Positions 54,485-62,845 of a DNA stretch of 64,000 bases are shown here, piece by piece. Position numbers and translations under genes: made by a program. The stretch comes from Myxococcales bacterium UBA1660. Lineage in GTDB: Bacteria > Myxococcota_A > Polyangia > Polyangiales > Houyiibacteriaceae. Location: positions 131,318 to 195,317 of the forward strand of contig DCLA01000006.1 of NCBI GenBank assembly GCA_002320815.1. The letters run 5' to 3'. The notes below the pieces were generated by a model, which was not told the origin of the DNA, ran no database searches, and saw nothing but the letters and a program-made list of their open reading frames with translations. Position 1 is the stretch's first letter, and every line of letters begins with the position of its first letter.

Positions 54485-55503
54485 GGCCCGACCGGCGCCT
54501 TCGGCTGCGGCGCCTTCGGCTGCGGCGCCTTCGGGAGCGCCGCCCAGGCCAGCCCGCCCAGGAGGACCGCGAACCAGAGGGTCGCCGCGCGGACCAGGAT
54601 GGCGGCCAGGCTGGCCAGCTCCGGGGACAACTCGGCGAAGCGCGAGACCAGCGCCGCGAGGCCGAGCTCGGTCGCCCCGAGACCACCGGGGAGGAAGGTG
54701 GCGACGCCGCCCAGGGTCGCCGACGAGTAGGTGAACGACGCCTCGACGAGGGTCATGCCCTCGCCGCCGAGGTCCGCGACCAGGATGGCCAGCGCGCCCG
54801 CCTGCAGCACCCAGGCGAGGGTCGCCAGCACCGAGCCCTCCAGGAGCCAGCGGGGCCGGAGCAGGGTCCCGAGGCTCCCGAACACGCCGTCGAGGAGCAC
54901 CGCGAGCCGCTCGGTCCGCCCGCCCCGGAGCCAGCCGACCAGGCGAGCACGCAGCCGGGACGACGTGAGCGCGACCAGCGCGAAGGCGAGCGCCGCGAGC
55001 GCGCCCACGGCGATGGGCCACGCGCCCGGGAAGACCCCCAGGCCGACCCCGAAGAGGATCGCCATCCCCACCAGATCCGTGAGCCGCTCGGCCATCACCA
55101 CGGCCACGCCGGTGGCGACCTCCGGCGGCCGCGGCGAGTGCCGGCGCAGGAGCGCGACCTTGTAGAGCTCCGCCACCTTGCCGGGGCTGAGCGTGAGCAC
55201 GAAGCCCGAGCCGAACACCCCAACGCTGCGGCCCACCCCGAGCGGGACGTCGAGGGCGCCCAGGTAGCGCTGCCAGCGGGCCCAGCGGAGCACGTAGTTG
55301 CCGAGCGAGAGACCGCAGGCGAGCGCGAACGCCTCCCAGCGGAGGCGGCGGAGTCCTTCCCGGAGCGCGTCGAGGTCCGTGTAAAAGACGAAGGCGCCGT
55401 ACACGACGACCGCGAGCACCAGGCCCACCGCGAGGCCCCGGCCCAGGCCCATTCGGTCCGGGAGCGCCGCGCGCCCCTCCTCCGGTCCGCCGCCTTCCAC
55501 CAC
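54469..55503 (-). CDS. Flippase-like membrane protein (lysylphosphatidylglycerol synthase TM family)
   Basis: 344 aa, eight or so membrane segments. It matches the AglD/UPF0104 family: the LSLGNYVLRWARWQRYL segment, GFVLTLSPGKVAELYKV and, near the end, SSATLGGVATFLPGGLGATELG. Members are linked to polyprenyl-sugar or lipid translocation (known of the family, function often unproven). The C-terminus ends with a short Pro/Lys/Ala repeat (PKAPQ three times). GTG start at 55503; ATG at 55452 is an alternative. It lies between two GT-C genes, fitting a role in presenting lipid-linked sugars. Confidence 0.83.
   Translation of the reverse strand: MVEGGGPEEGRAALPDRMGLGRGLAVGLVLAVVVYGAFVFYTDLDALREGLRRLRWEAFALACGLSLGNYVLRWARWQRYLGALDVPLGVGRSVGVFGSGFVLTLSPGKVAELYKVALLRRHSPRPPEVATGVAVVMAERLTDLVGMAILFGVGLGVFPGAWPIAVGALAALAFALVALTSSRLRARLVGWLRGGRTERLAVLLDGVFGSLGTLLRPRWLLEGSVLATLAWVLQAGALAILVADLGGEGMTLVEASFTYSSATLGGVATFLPGGLGATELGLAALVSRFAELSPELASLAAILVRAATLWFAVLLGGLAWAALPKAPQPKAPQPKAPVGPQRSK
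54494..54534. repeat. 15-bp tandem repeat inside the flippase-like gene
   Basis: GGCGCCTTCGGCTGC occurs at 54494-54508 and 54509-54523, with a third partial copy to 54534. It encodes the PKAPQ repeats at the C-terminus of the flippase-like protein, so its copy number could change by slippage without a frameshift. Confidence 0.9.
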
Positions 55504-55597
55504 CGGCCACCCCTACTACATCGGCGCCGACCGGGCACGACCTCGCCCGCGCGTTCCGCTTTGGGTGACGGCGGGGTTCTGATACTCGAAGGGCGCG

Positions 55598-57376
55598 ATG
55601 ACTCCCGCGCCGCCGAACCCGAGCCGCCGCGATCCGCGGAGCGTGGCGCGGGCGAGGCTGCACGCCGTGGCCCTGGCGCTGGCGGTCCTGGCCGGGACCG
55701 GCGCGCGGGTGGCCACGGCCGACTGGGGGCTCCCCTTCTCGTTCCATGTCGACGAGCGGGGCTTCGTCGTCCATGAAGCCCTGGCGACCGAGTGGCGCGG
55801 CCTCCGCCACGGCGACTGGACCCCCCGGATCAACACCTATGGTTCCGCGGTCATCTTCGGGGTCATCGGCGTGCACCTGGCGACCCAAGGGGGCCTCGAC
55901 CGCGCCCGCGCCGTCGCCCGGCGGGCGCCGAACGAGCACGTATTCATCGGGGAGTTCGGGTTCCAGCCCGACGACGACGCGCCCTACTCCATGCCGGCGC
56001 TCCTCCACGCGCTGCGGCTCCTCGCCGCGCTCACCGGCGGGCTGGCCATCCTCTTCGTGGGGCTCGCCGCGGGCCGCCTGGCGGGCGCCTCCGCCGGGGT
56101 CGCGGCCGGGTGGCTGACCGCGTTCACGGTGGGTCTGCTCCAGGTCGGTCACTTCTATACCGCCGAGGCGCTGATGCTCCTGCCCCAGGCGGTCTTCCTC
56201 TGGGCCTGCACTCACCTCGGTCGACGCCGGGCCTGGGCTTGGATTGGCGTGGCCGGGGTCGCGCTGGGGGTCGCGGCGGCGGTGAAGATGCCCGCGCTGG
56301 CCATCGCCGCCGCGCTCCCCGCGTGCCTCCTGCCGTCGGTCTCCCGGCTCCGACCCCGGCACGTCCTGGGGGTGCTGCGCACCCCGGCCCTCTGGCTGGT
56401 CCCCCTCGTGGCCCTGGCCACCTACCGGGCGGCCAACCCCTTCCCCTTCGAACACCCCGAGATCTACTTCGAGGGAGTCGCCGGCAACCGAGACGGAGCG
56501 ACGGTGCTCGCCGAGCAATACGTCCCGCGGACCTTCGGCTTCCTCGACTGGCGGGCGCCCTGGACCGGGACCCGCTCGTACCTCTACACGCTCACCCGGG
56601 TGCTGCCCATCGGCGCGGGCTGGGCCTGGATCCTGGCCCTCGGCGGGGCGCTGGCCGTCGGCTGGCGTCTCCGGCGCCCGACCGACCGTCTGGTGTGGCT
56701 GGCGGTCGTGCCCACCTTCGCGCTGGTCGGCGGGTGGGCGGTGCAGACCGTGCGCTACGGGCTCCCGGCGTACCTCCCGGCGACCGTGGGGATCGCGGCG
56801 CTCGTGACGCGGTCCCGGCGGCGCTGGGCCCGAGGGCTGGCGGTCGCGGCGATCCTGCTCACCGTCGTCCAGGGAGCGGCCTTCGCGGGGATCTTCACCC
56901 GCCCCGACCCGCGGGTCCAGGCGGCCGAGTGGTTGGCGGCCCGCGGGTCGCGGGGCGACACCGTCGCGCTGGAGTACGAGGCCGCCTACTCCGCGCCCCT
57001 GAACACCCGGGGGAGCGGCCTCGGGTGGCGCGAGGATCTCCAGACCCCCGCGCGGGTGGTCCGGCTGTGGGGAGCGCCGTCGACCGCGACCCTCGAAGGT
57101 GCCCTGGACGCGCTCGAGGGGGCCGACTTCCTGGTCACCAGCGAATGGTACGAACGGCGAGCCGCGGCGACCGCCGGGCACGAGGCCCAGGCCGAGCTCT
57201 ACGCCCGGCTGGCTGCGGGCGCGCTCCCCTTCCGCGAGGTCGCGCACTTCGACCCGGCGCCGGCGCTGGGTCCGCTCCGTTGGCCCGAGGCCGGGATGGA
57301 CCCGATGAGCGTCTGTTTCGACCACTGCGCGGTACGGATTTGGCAGCGTTCCGAGCCCTCGCCGGGCCCCCGATGA
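55598..57376 (+). CDS. Polytopic GT-C-like membrane protein
   Basis: 592 aa with about 10 membrane segments. The first loop, FSFHVDERGFVVHEALATEWRGLRHGDW, carries a DE pair in the position of the GT39 catalytic acid. VLRTPALWLVPLVALATYRAAN and FPFEHPEIYFEGVAGNRDG follow. The C-terminal 120 residues are soluble and beta/alpha mixed (DTVALEYEAAYSAP, FLVTSEWYERRA). Membrane topology with the loop outside suggests an extracytoplasmic glycosyltransferase. It is followed after 39 bases by the second discoidin-like gene, as a second GT-C/discoidin pair. ATG start. Confidence 0.77.
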   Translation: MTPAPPNPSRRDPRSVARARLHAVALALAVLAGTGARVATADWGLPFSFHVDERGFVVHEALATEWRGLRHGDWTPRINTYGSAVIFGVIGVHLATQGGLDRARAVARRAPNEHVFIGEFGFQPDDDAPYSMPALLHALRLLAALTGGLAILFVGLAAGRLAGASAGVAAGWLTAFTVGLLQVGHFYTAEALMLLPQAVFLWACTHLGRRRAWAWIGVAGVALGVAAAVKMPALAIAAALPACLLPSVSRLRPRHVLGVLRTPALWLVPLVALATYRAANPFPFEHPEIYFEGVAGNRDGATVLAEQYVPRTFGFLDWRAPWTGTRSYLYTLTRVLPIGAGWAWILALGGALAVGWRLRRPTDRLVWLAVVPTFALVGGWAVQTVRYGLPAYLPATVGIAALVTRSRRRWARGLAVAAILLTVVQGAAFAGIFTRPDPRVQAAEWLAARGSRGDTVALEYEAAYSAPLNTRGSGLGWREDLQTPARVVRLWGAPSTATLEGALDALEGADFLVTSEWYERRAAATAGHEAQAELYARLAAGALPFREVAHFDPAPALGPLRWPEAGMDPMSVCFDHCAVRIWQRSEPSPGPR

Positions 57377-57415
57377 GGGCTGCGGAGCCCCGCGATCCGT
57401 GATAAAGCCGGCGCG

Positions 57416-58510
57416 ATGAGCGAGGGATTGGCGGGACGGATCCAGGAGACCTTTCTCCTCCGGCGGGCAGCTCGGGAGTCGGCGCAGACCCCCGAGGCGA
57501 CCCGCGACCAGCTGCGGCGCCAGCTCCTGCTCTCGCGCCAGCGCGGCGAGGCCGCCGACACCCTCTGGGCCAACGGCCACGCCGCCGAGGCCCTGCGTTT
57601 GGTCCACCTGGCGCTGGAGAAGACCCTCGAAGCCGCCGGGGCCCTCGGGGGCGGCGCCGTGGAGGTCATCGACGCCGCGGTCGCCGAGGTAGAAGCCGAA
57701 GCGGCCCCGAAGGCTCCGCCTCGCGACGACGTGGCCGAGGCCGGGGACGACGAGGCCGACGCCGGGGACCCCGAGGGCGCTCCCGCGGCGGGCGCGGCGC
57801 CGCGGATGAGCGGCCCAGTCGAAGTCCTGGTCGCCCGCGGGCTCCGCGCCACCGACGGCGAGGCGCTGGAACGCGCCATGGAGAAGCTGCGACTGGAGCT
57901 TCCCGAGGCCGACGACGAGGTCACGCCGACCCACGCCGAGCTCTTCCGCGAGAGCATTCGCCTGCGGCGGCGCGCGCACGACGCGCTCCTGGGGGTCGCG
58001 ATGACCCCGCGCGAAGTGAAGCTGAAGCGGGTGTCGCGGATCACCGCGCTGGTGGCGGCGGCCGCCCTCGCCATCGGCGCCGTCTTCCTGATGGTGCGGA
58101 CTCCCCGGGAGGAGGTCGCGACCGCCTCCGGCTACTTCGCCAGCGCCCCCGAGTACGCGCCCGACAAGGCCATCGACGGCGAGGAGGGCACCGAATGGCT
58201 CCTCGCCGACGGCCAGACCGGGTGGCTCGAGGTTCGCCTCTCTCCTCCGCGGGACATCCAGCAGGTCCGCGTCCGCAACGGGCACAACCGGCACTTCCGG
58301 GACCGCGCCGTCCGCGCCTACGCGGTCGAGCTCTTCGACTCGAGCGGCGAGAGCGTGGGGACGACCGAAGGCGAGTTCGAGCGTTTCGCGGAGCGTGGCG
58401 AGTGGGCCGAGCACGCGCTCCCGGCCTCCGACGTGAGCCGGATTCGCTTCCAGGTGAAGAGCTTTCACCGCACCGGCGCGGCCCTCGCCGAGCTGGAATG
58501 GGTGGAGTGA
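57416..58510 (+). CDS. Membrane-anchored discoidin-like (F5/8 type C) protein, paralog 2
   Basis: 364 aa. The cytoplasmic N-terminus includes QRGEAADTLWANGHAAEALRL (about 42-62), almost identical in pattern to the gene at 51480, then an acidic linker, a membrane helix near 209-230 and the jelly-roll domain with YAPDKAIDGEEGTEWLL, VRLSPPRDIQQVRVRNG and RFQVKSFHRTGAALAELEW. A duplicate of the 51480 product with about 28 extra linker residues. No ribosome binding site; GATAAA lies 9 bases upstream. It closes the glycan island. Confidence 0.82.
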   Translation: MSEGLAGRIQETFLLRRAARESAQTPEATRDQLRRQLLLSRQRGEAADTLWANGHAAEALRLVHLALEKTLEAAGALGGGAVEVIDAAVAEVEAEAAPKAPPRDDVAEAGDDEADAGDPEGAPAAGAAPRMSGPVEVLVARGLRATDGEALERAMEKLRLELPEADDEVTPTHAELFRESIRLRRRAHDALLGVAMTPREVKLKRVSRITALVAAAALAIGAVFLMVRTPREEVATASGYFASAPEYAPDKAIDGEEGTEWLLADGQTGWLEVRLSPPRDIQQVRVRNGHNRHFRDRAVRAYAVELFDSSGESVGTTEGEFERFAERGEWAEHALPASDVSRIRFQVKSFHRTGAALAELEWVE

Positions 58511-58604
58511 CGCGAAACGCGACACCCCTTTGCCCGTCCAACCCGTCGTAATCCAAGCACTTTCGGCCGGCGGCGTTCAACCTCGCCGAGCGCGCGCACG
58601 AGCC

Positions 58605-58633
58605 TTGCTTAGTAAAGTGCGCTTCACTATGTT
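58605..58633 (+). promoter_or_regulatory. Candidate promoter of lon with an imperfect palindrome
   Basis: TTGCTT (58605-58610) and TATGTT (58628-58633) are separated by 17 bases. The spacer is an 18-base imperfect palindrome (58611-58628), AGTAAAGTGCGCTTCACT, in which 12 of 18 positions are symmetric, so it may be an operator. The lon ATG is 45 bases further, with AGGA 7 bases before it. Confidence 0.5.
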
Positions 58634-58677
58634 CCGGCCCATCCCCCGCCCTCGCGTTGGGCCCTAGCAGGATATTC

Positions 58678-61110
58678 ATGGCTGACTCCACTCCTCCGCC
58701 CGCACCTCCCGAAGAAGGCGTCGAGCTCCCCCCGGAGCTTCCCGTCCTCCCCATCCGCAACGCCGTGCTCTTCCCGGGCGCCGTCGCGCCCTTCGACGTG
58801 GGCCGCGAGAAGTCCGTGGCGCTCGTCGAGGACATCGAGAACCTCGACCAGCCGATCATCGCGATCTTCGCGCAGCGCGACCCCGGCACCGACGACCCGA
58901 CCCAGTCGGACCTGTACCCCGTCGGCGTCGCCGCCCGCGTCCTCAAGGCGCTGAAGCACTCCAGCGGCAACTACAGCCTGATCCTCCAGGGTCTGGTGCG
59001 CGTACGCATGGAGGGCTTCGTCGGCGAGGAGCCCTACATCAAGACGCGGGTCTCGAAGCTCGAAGAGCCGAAGATCGACGACGTCGAGGCCGAGGCGCTG
59101 GCGATGAGCCTGCGCGACGTGGCCAAGCAGGTCATCCAGCTCATGCCCGAGCTGCCCCGGGAGGCCAGCTCGCTCATCGACTCCATCCAGGAGCCCGGTC
59201 AGCTCGCCGACCTGGTCGCCGCCAACCTCGACGCCCCGGTGGACGAGAAGGCGCAGCTCCTCGAGACCATCGACGCCAAGGACCGCATCCGCAAGGTGCT
59301 CCGGCTGCTCACCCGGCAGCTCGAGATCTTGAAGATGCGCGAGCGCATCAACTCCCAGATCAAGGAGGAGATGGGCAAGAACCAGCGCGAGTACGTCCTC
59401 CGTCAGCAGCTCAAGGCCATCAAGGAAGAGCTGGGCGAGGAAGACGGCGACTCGGGCGACCTCGACGTCCTCGAGGAGCGCATCGCCAAGGCCGACCTCC
59501 CCAAGGAGGCGGACAAGGTCGCGCGCAAGCAGCTCAAGCGGCTGCGCTCGATGCAGGTCGGCTCGGCGGAGTACACCGTCGTGCGCACCTACATCGACTG
59601 GATCCTCGACATCCCGTGGAGCCGTCAGACGACGGACAACATGGACATCGCCCAGGTCCGCAAGGTGCTGGACGAGGACCACTCCGGTCTGGAGAAGGTC
59701 AAGAAGCGCATCGTCGAGTACCTCGCCGTCCGGAAGCTCAAGAAGGACAAGAAGGGCCCGATCCTCTGCCTCATCGGGCCGCCCGGTGTCGGTAAGACCT
59801 CCCTCGGCCGCTCGGTGGCGCGCGCCCTCGGCCGCAAGTTCCACCGGATGAGCCTCGGCGGCGTCCACGACGAGGCCGCGATCCGCGGTCACCGCCGGAC
59901 CTACGTCGGCGCCCTGCCCGGGCAGGTCATCCAGGGCATGAAGAAGTGCGGGACCATCAACCCCGTCTTCATGCTCGACGAGATCGACAAGATCGGCCAC
60001 GACTTCCGCGGCGATCCCGCGGCGGCCCTCCTCGAGGTCCTCGACCCCGAGCAGAACGACACCTTCAGCGACCACTACCTCGAGATCCCCTACGACCTCT
60101 CGAAGGTGATGTTCATCGCGACCGCCAACGTCGGCGACACCATCCCGGCTCCGCTCCGCGACCGCATGGAGATCATCGAGATCCCCGGCTACACGCGGAA
60201 GGAGAAGCTGGACATCGCCAAGGTCCACCTCGTGCCCAAGCAGATCGAGGAGCACGGCCTCAAGGACGGTCAGCTCACGATCACCGACGACGCCCTCGCG
60301 GCGCTCATCGACGACCACACCCGGGAAGCCGGCGTTCGTAACCTCGAGCGCAAGGTCGCCGGTGTCATCCGCGGCATCGCCGTGAAGGTCGCCGAGGGCA
60401 ACGAAGGCCCGTTCACCGTGGCCAACGCCGACGACCTGCGGCCCTACCTGGGTCCGCCCCGCTTCTCCAGCGAGGTCGCCGAGCGCACCAGCGAGACCGG
60501 TGTCTCCACCGGCCTGGCCTGGACCTCCGTCGGCGGCGAGATCCTCTTCATCGAGGCCACCAAGATGCACGGCACGGGCAAGCTCCAGCTCACCGGCCAG
60601 CTCGGTGACGTCATGAAGGAGTCCGCCCAGGCCGCGATGAGCTACGTCCGCACCCGCTCCGAGGACTTCGGCATCCCCGTCGACTTCCTGGAGAAGAGCG
60701 ACCTGCACATCCACATCCCCGCGGGCGCCATGCCCAAGGACGGCCCCAGCGCCGGCGTCACCATGATGACCGCGCTGGTCTCCCTGCTGACCAAGATCCA
60801 CGTGCGCCACGACGTGGCCATGACCGGTGAGATCACCCTCCGCGGTCGCGTGCTCCCCGTGGGCGGCATCAAGGAGAAGGTCCTCGCCGCGCACCGCGCC
60901 GGCATCAAGCGCGTCATCCTCCCCGAGCGGAACACCGCCGACCTCGAGGAGGTGCCCGCCGAGGTGAAGGCCGACCTGGAGTTCGTCCCCGTCAAGAAGG
61001 TGGACGAGGTCCTGGCCAACGCCCTGGAGGAGCCGGACAAGCTGAACCTCGACCTCTCGGACGACGACTCCAAGGCCAGCGAGAGCAAGGCCACCCAGCC
61101 GGCTCCCTGA
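58678..61110 (+). CDS. lon: ATP-dependent protease Lon
   Basis: 810 aa from ATG at 58678 with AGGA upstream. N-terminal substrate-binding domain: LPVLPIRNAVLFPGAVAP, then the helical region. AAA+ domain: Walker A GPPGVGKT (367-374), LGGVHDEAAIRGHRRTYVGALPG, and Walker B FMLDEIDKIG. The protease domain has catalytic Ser691 (PKDGPSAG) and Lys732 (GGIKEK). It degrades damaged and regulatory proteins; in myxobacteria one Lon paralog is needed for development (known of the family). The C-terminus is Lys/Asp/Ser-rich. No mutation of key residues. Confidence 0.97.
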   Translation: MADSTPPPAPPEEGVELPPELPVLPIRNAVLFPGAVAPFDVGREKSVALVEDIENLDQPIIAIFAQRDPGTDDPTQSDLYPVGVAARVLKALKHSSGNYSLILQGLVRVRMEGFVGEEPYIKTRVSKLEEPKIDDVEAEALAMSLRDVAKQVIQLMPELPREASSLIDSIQEPGQLADLVAANLDAPVDEKAQLLETIDAKDRIRKVLRLLTRQLEILKMRERINSQIKEEMGKNQREYVLRQQLKAIKEELGEEDGDSGDLDVLEERIAKADLPKEADKVARKQLKRLRSMQVGSAEYTVVRTYIDWILDIPWSRQTTDNMDIAQVRKVLDEDHSGLEKVKKRIVEYLAVRKLKKDKKGPILCLIGPPGVGKTSLGRSVARALGRKFHRMSLGGVHDEAAIRGHRRTYVGALPGQVIQGMKKCGTINPVFMLDEIDKIGHDFRGDPAAALLEVLDPEQNDTFSDHYLEIPYDLSKVMFIATANVGDTIPAPLRDRMEIIEIPGYTRKEKLDIAKVHLVPKQIEEHGLKDGQLTITDDALAALIDDHTREAGVRNLERKVAGVIRGIAVKVAEGNEGPFTVANADDLRPYLGPPRFSSEVAERTSETGVSTGLAWTSVGGEILFIEATKMHGTGKLQLTGQLGDVMKESAQAAMSYVRTRSEDFGIPVDFLEKSDLHIHIPAGAMPKDGPSAGVTMMTALVSLLTKIHVRHDVAMTGEITLRGRVLPVGGIKEKVLAAHRAGIKRVILPERNTADLEEVPAEVKADLEFVPVKKVDEVLANALEEPDKLNLDLSDDDSKASESKATQPAP

Positions 61111-61120
61111 GGTTCGACTC

Positions 61121-62845
61121 GTGAGCCGCGGTCGCAAGGCTCTCCTGGTGACGAGCGCCCTCCTTCTCGGGGGGGCGCTCGTCGCCGTTTGGTACTTCGG
61201 GTTCCGGAACGTGGGCGAGGTCGCCGAGACCATCGCCTCCGGCCCGGTGCACGTCGCCGACGGCGGCGCGGGACCGATCCGCGATCGCGAGCGGATGATC
61301 TTCTTCTGCTTCGACGGGGTCGGCCACGACGCGCTCGAGGAGGCCCTCGAGGCCGGTCGACTCCCGCACCTGCGCCGGGTCCTGGGCGAGCCCGTGGGCG
61401 ACGCCGACGGCCTCCACGACAACGGCTACTCGGTCCCCCGGATGCTGAGCATCCTCCCCTCGACCACGGTCGCCGCCTGGAGCAGCGTCTTCACCGGCGT
61501 CGGCGTCGCCCAACACGGGGTCTCGGGCAACGAGCAGTTCCACCGGGAGACGGGCCGCTTCATCGCCCCCGCGCCGGTCACCGTCGACGACGTGGCCCAG
61601 ATGATGGAGGCCTTCAATGGAGGCCTCGTGGGCGAGCTGGTCCAGGCGGAGACCCTCTACGAGAAGCTCCCCGACCTGCGCTCCCACGCCTCGCTGGCCC
61701 ACGTGCACCGCGGCGCCGACGTGTTCACCCTCCCCGCCGGCCTGGAGGCCCTGGGGATCTTCAGCGCCTTCGTGGAGGGCGCCACCGAGGGCGCCCACGA
61801 CGCCACCCAGATCGAGGGCGCCAAGGCCCTCGACCGTGAGTCGGTGGACGCGCTCCTCGAGGCCATCGACGAGCACGGGCTCCCCGACCTCCAGGTGGTC
61901 TACTTCCCGGGCATCGACCTCTTCACCCACGTCTCCGAGGACGCGCTGGAGCACCAGCAGAACTACCTCGCCGAGGTCACCGATCCGGCCATCGGTCGCA
62001 TCCTCGACCGCTGGGAGAGCGAAGGCGAGCTCGACCGGACCTGGGTGGTGGTCACCGCCGACCATGGTCACACCCCGGTCCTGAACGACGACCGGCACTC
62101 CCTGGGCGCCGATCCCGTGGACGACGACGAGCCCGTCGACGTCCTGGAACGCGCCGGCTTCGCCATGCGCCCCTTGGAGATCGGCGAAGCCGAGGGTCCC
62201 TACTCCGCCGCGGTCGCCTACCAGGGAGCCTTCGCCTACTTCTACCTCGCCGACCGCAGCACCTGCGGCGAGGAGGCGTGCGACTGGACGCGTCCCCCGC
62301 GCCTCGAGGAGGACGTGTTGGTGGCCGCCCGGGCCTTCCACGAGGCCAACCAGGCCGGGCCCCTCGAGGCGGGCATCGACCTCATCTTCGCCCGGGAGCC
62401 CCGACCGACGACCGAGGATGCGCTCCCCTTCCAGGTCTTCGACGAGGGCGAACTGGTCGACGTGGAGGCGTACCTGCGCGCCCACCCGCGGCCGGAGCTG
62501 CTCCGGCTTGCCGCGCGCCTGGAGGAACTCGCCGCCGGTCCCTACGGGCACCGGGCCGGGGATCTGCTGATCCTGAGCCGCTCCGGCGGCGATCGGCCCA
62601 TCGAGGAGCGCTTCTACTTCTCCGGACCCTACCGCTCCTGGCACGGCTCGCCCAAGGAGAGCGACTCGCACATCCCCCTGGTAATCGCGCGCCGGGACCT
62701 GAACGGCCGCCAAGTGCGGCGGCGGGTCCTGGACGCCCTCGGCACGGCACAGAACGACGGAAACGGCATCAAATGGCACTCTCAGCGTGAAATTACGCCC
62801 ATGCTCGTCACGCTGTTGGAAAACGAGCCGACCAACCGGGAGTGA
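61121..62845 (+). CDS. Membrane-anchored phosphodiesterase/alkaline phosphatase-superfamily protein (paralog 1)
   Basis: 574 aa. GTG start, ten bases after the lon stop. TM helix at about 7-27, then a type I phosphodiesterase/nucleotide pyrophosphatase-like domain. Metal site: FFCFDGVGHDAL (Asp65). The nucleophile is probably a Thr in SILPSTTVAAWSSVFTG (115/116). YFPGIDLFTHV and VVTADHGHTPVLNDDRHSL are the other metal-binding segments. Faces the periplasm. It may hydrolyse a phosphodiester on a lipid or glycan. The stop overlaps the next GTG (GTGA). Confidence 0.85.
   Translation: MSRGRKALLVTSALLLGGALVAVWYFGFRNVGEVAETIASGPVHVADGGAGPIRDRERMIFFCFDGVGHDALEEALEAGRLPHLRRVLGEPVGDADGLHDNGYSVPRMLSILPSTTVAAWSSVFTGVGVAQHGVSGNEQFHRETGRFIAPAPVTVDDVAQMMEAFNGGLVGELVQAETLYEKLPDLRSHASLAHVHRGADVFTLPAGLEALGIFSAFVEGATEGAHDATQIEGAKALDRESVDALLEAIDEHGLPDLQVVYFPGIDLFTHVSEDALEHQQNYLAEVTDPAIGRILDRWESEGELDRTWVVVTADHGHTPVLNDDRHSLGADPVDDDEPVDVLERAGFAMRPLEIGEAEGPYSAAVAYQGAFAYFYLADRSTCGEEACDWTRPPRLEEDVLVAARAFHEANQAGPLEAGIDLIFAREPRPTTEDALPFQVFDEGELVDVEAYLRAHPRPELLRLAARLEELAAGPYGHRAGDLLILSRSGGDRPIEERFYFSGPYRSWHGSPKESDSHIPLVIARRDLNGRQVRRRVLDALGTAQNDGNGIKWHSQREITPMLVTLLENEPTNRE

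Noticed and set aside
57377..57390. A GGGCT/AGCCC hairpin after the gene at 55598
   Set aside because: The stem is only 5 bp and there is no T-tract, so it is not listed as a terminator.
52316..58525. A 2069-codon open frame on the minus strand opposite the glycan genes
   Set aside because: Stop-free antisense frames are common at 70% GC because G/C-ending codons rarely read as stops on the other strand. Its residues are biased to His, Arg, Gly and Glu with no domain, and the plus-strand genes are clearly coding.
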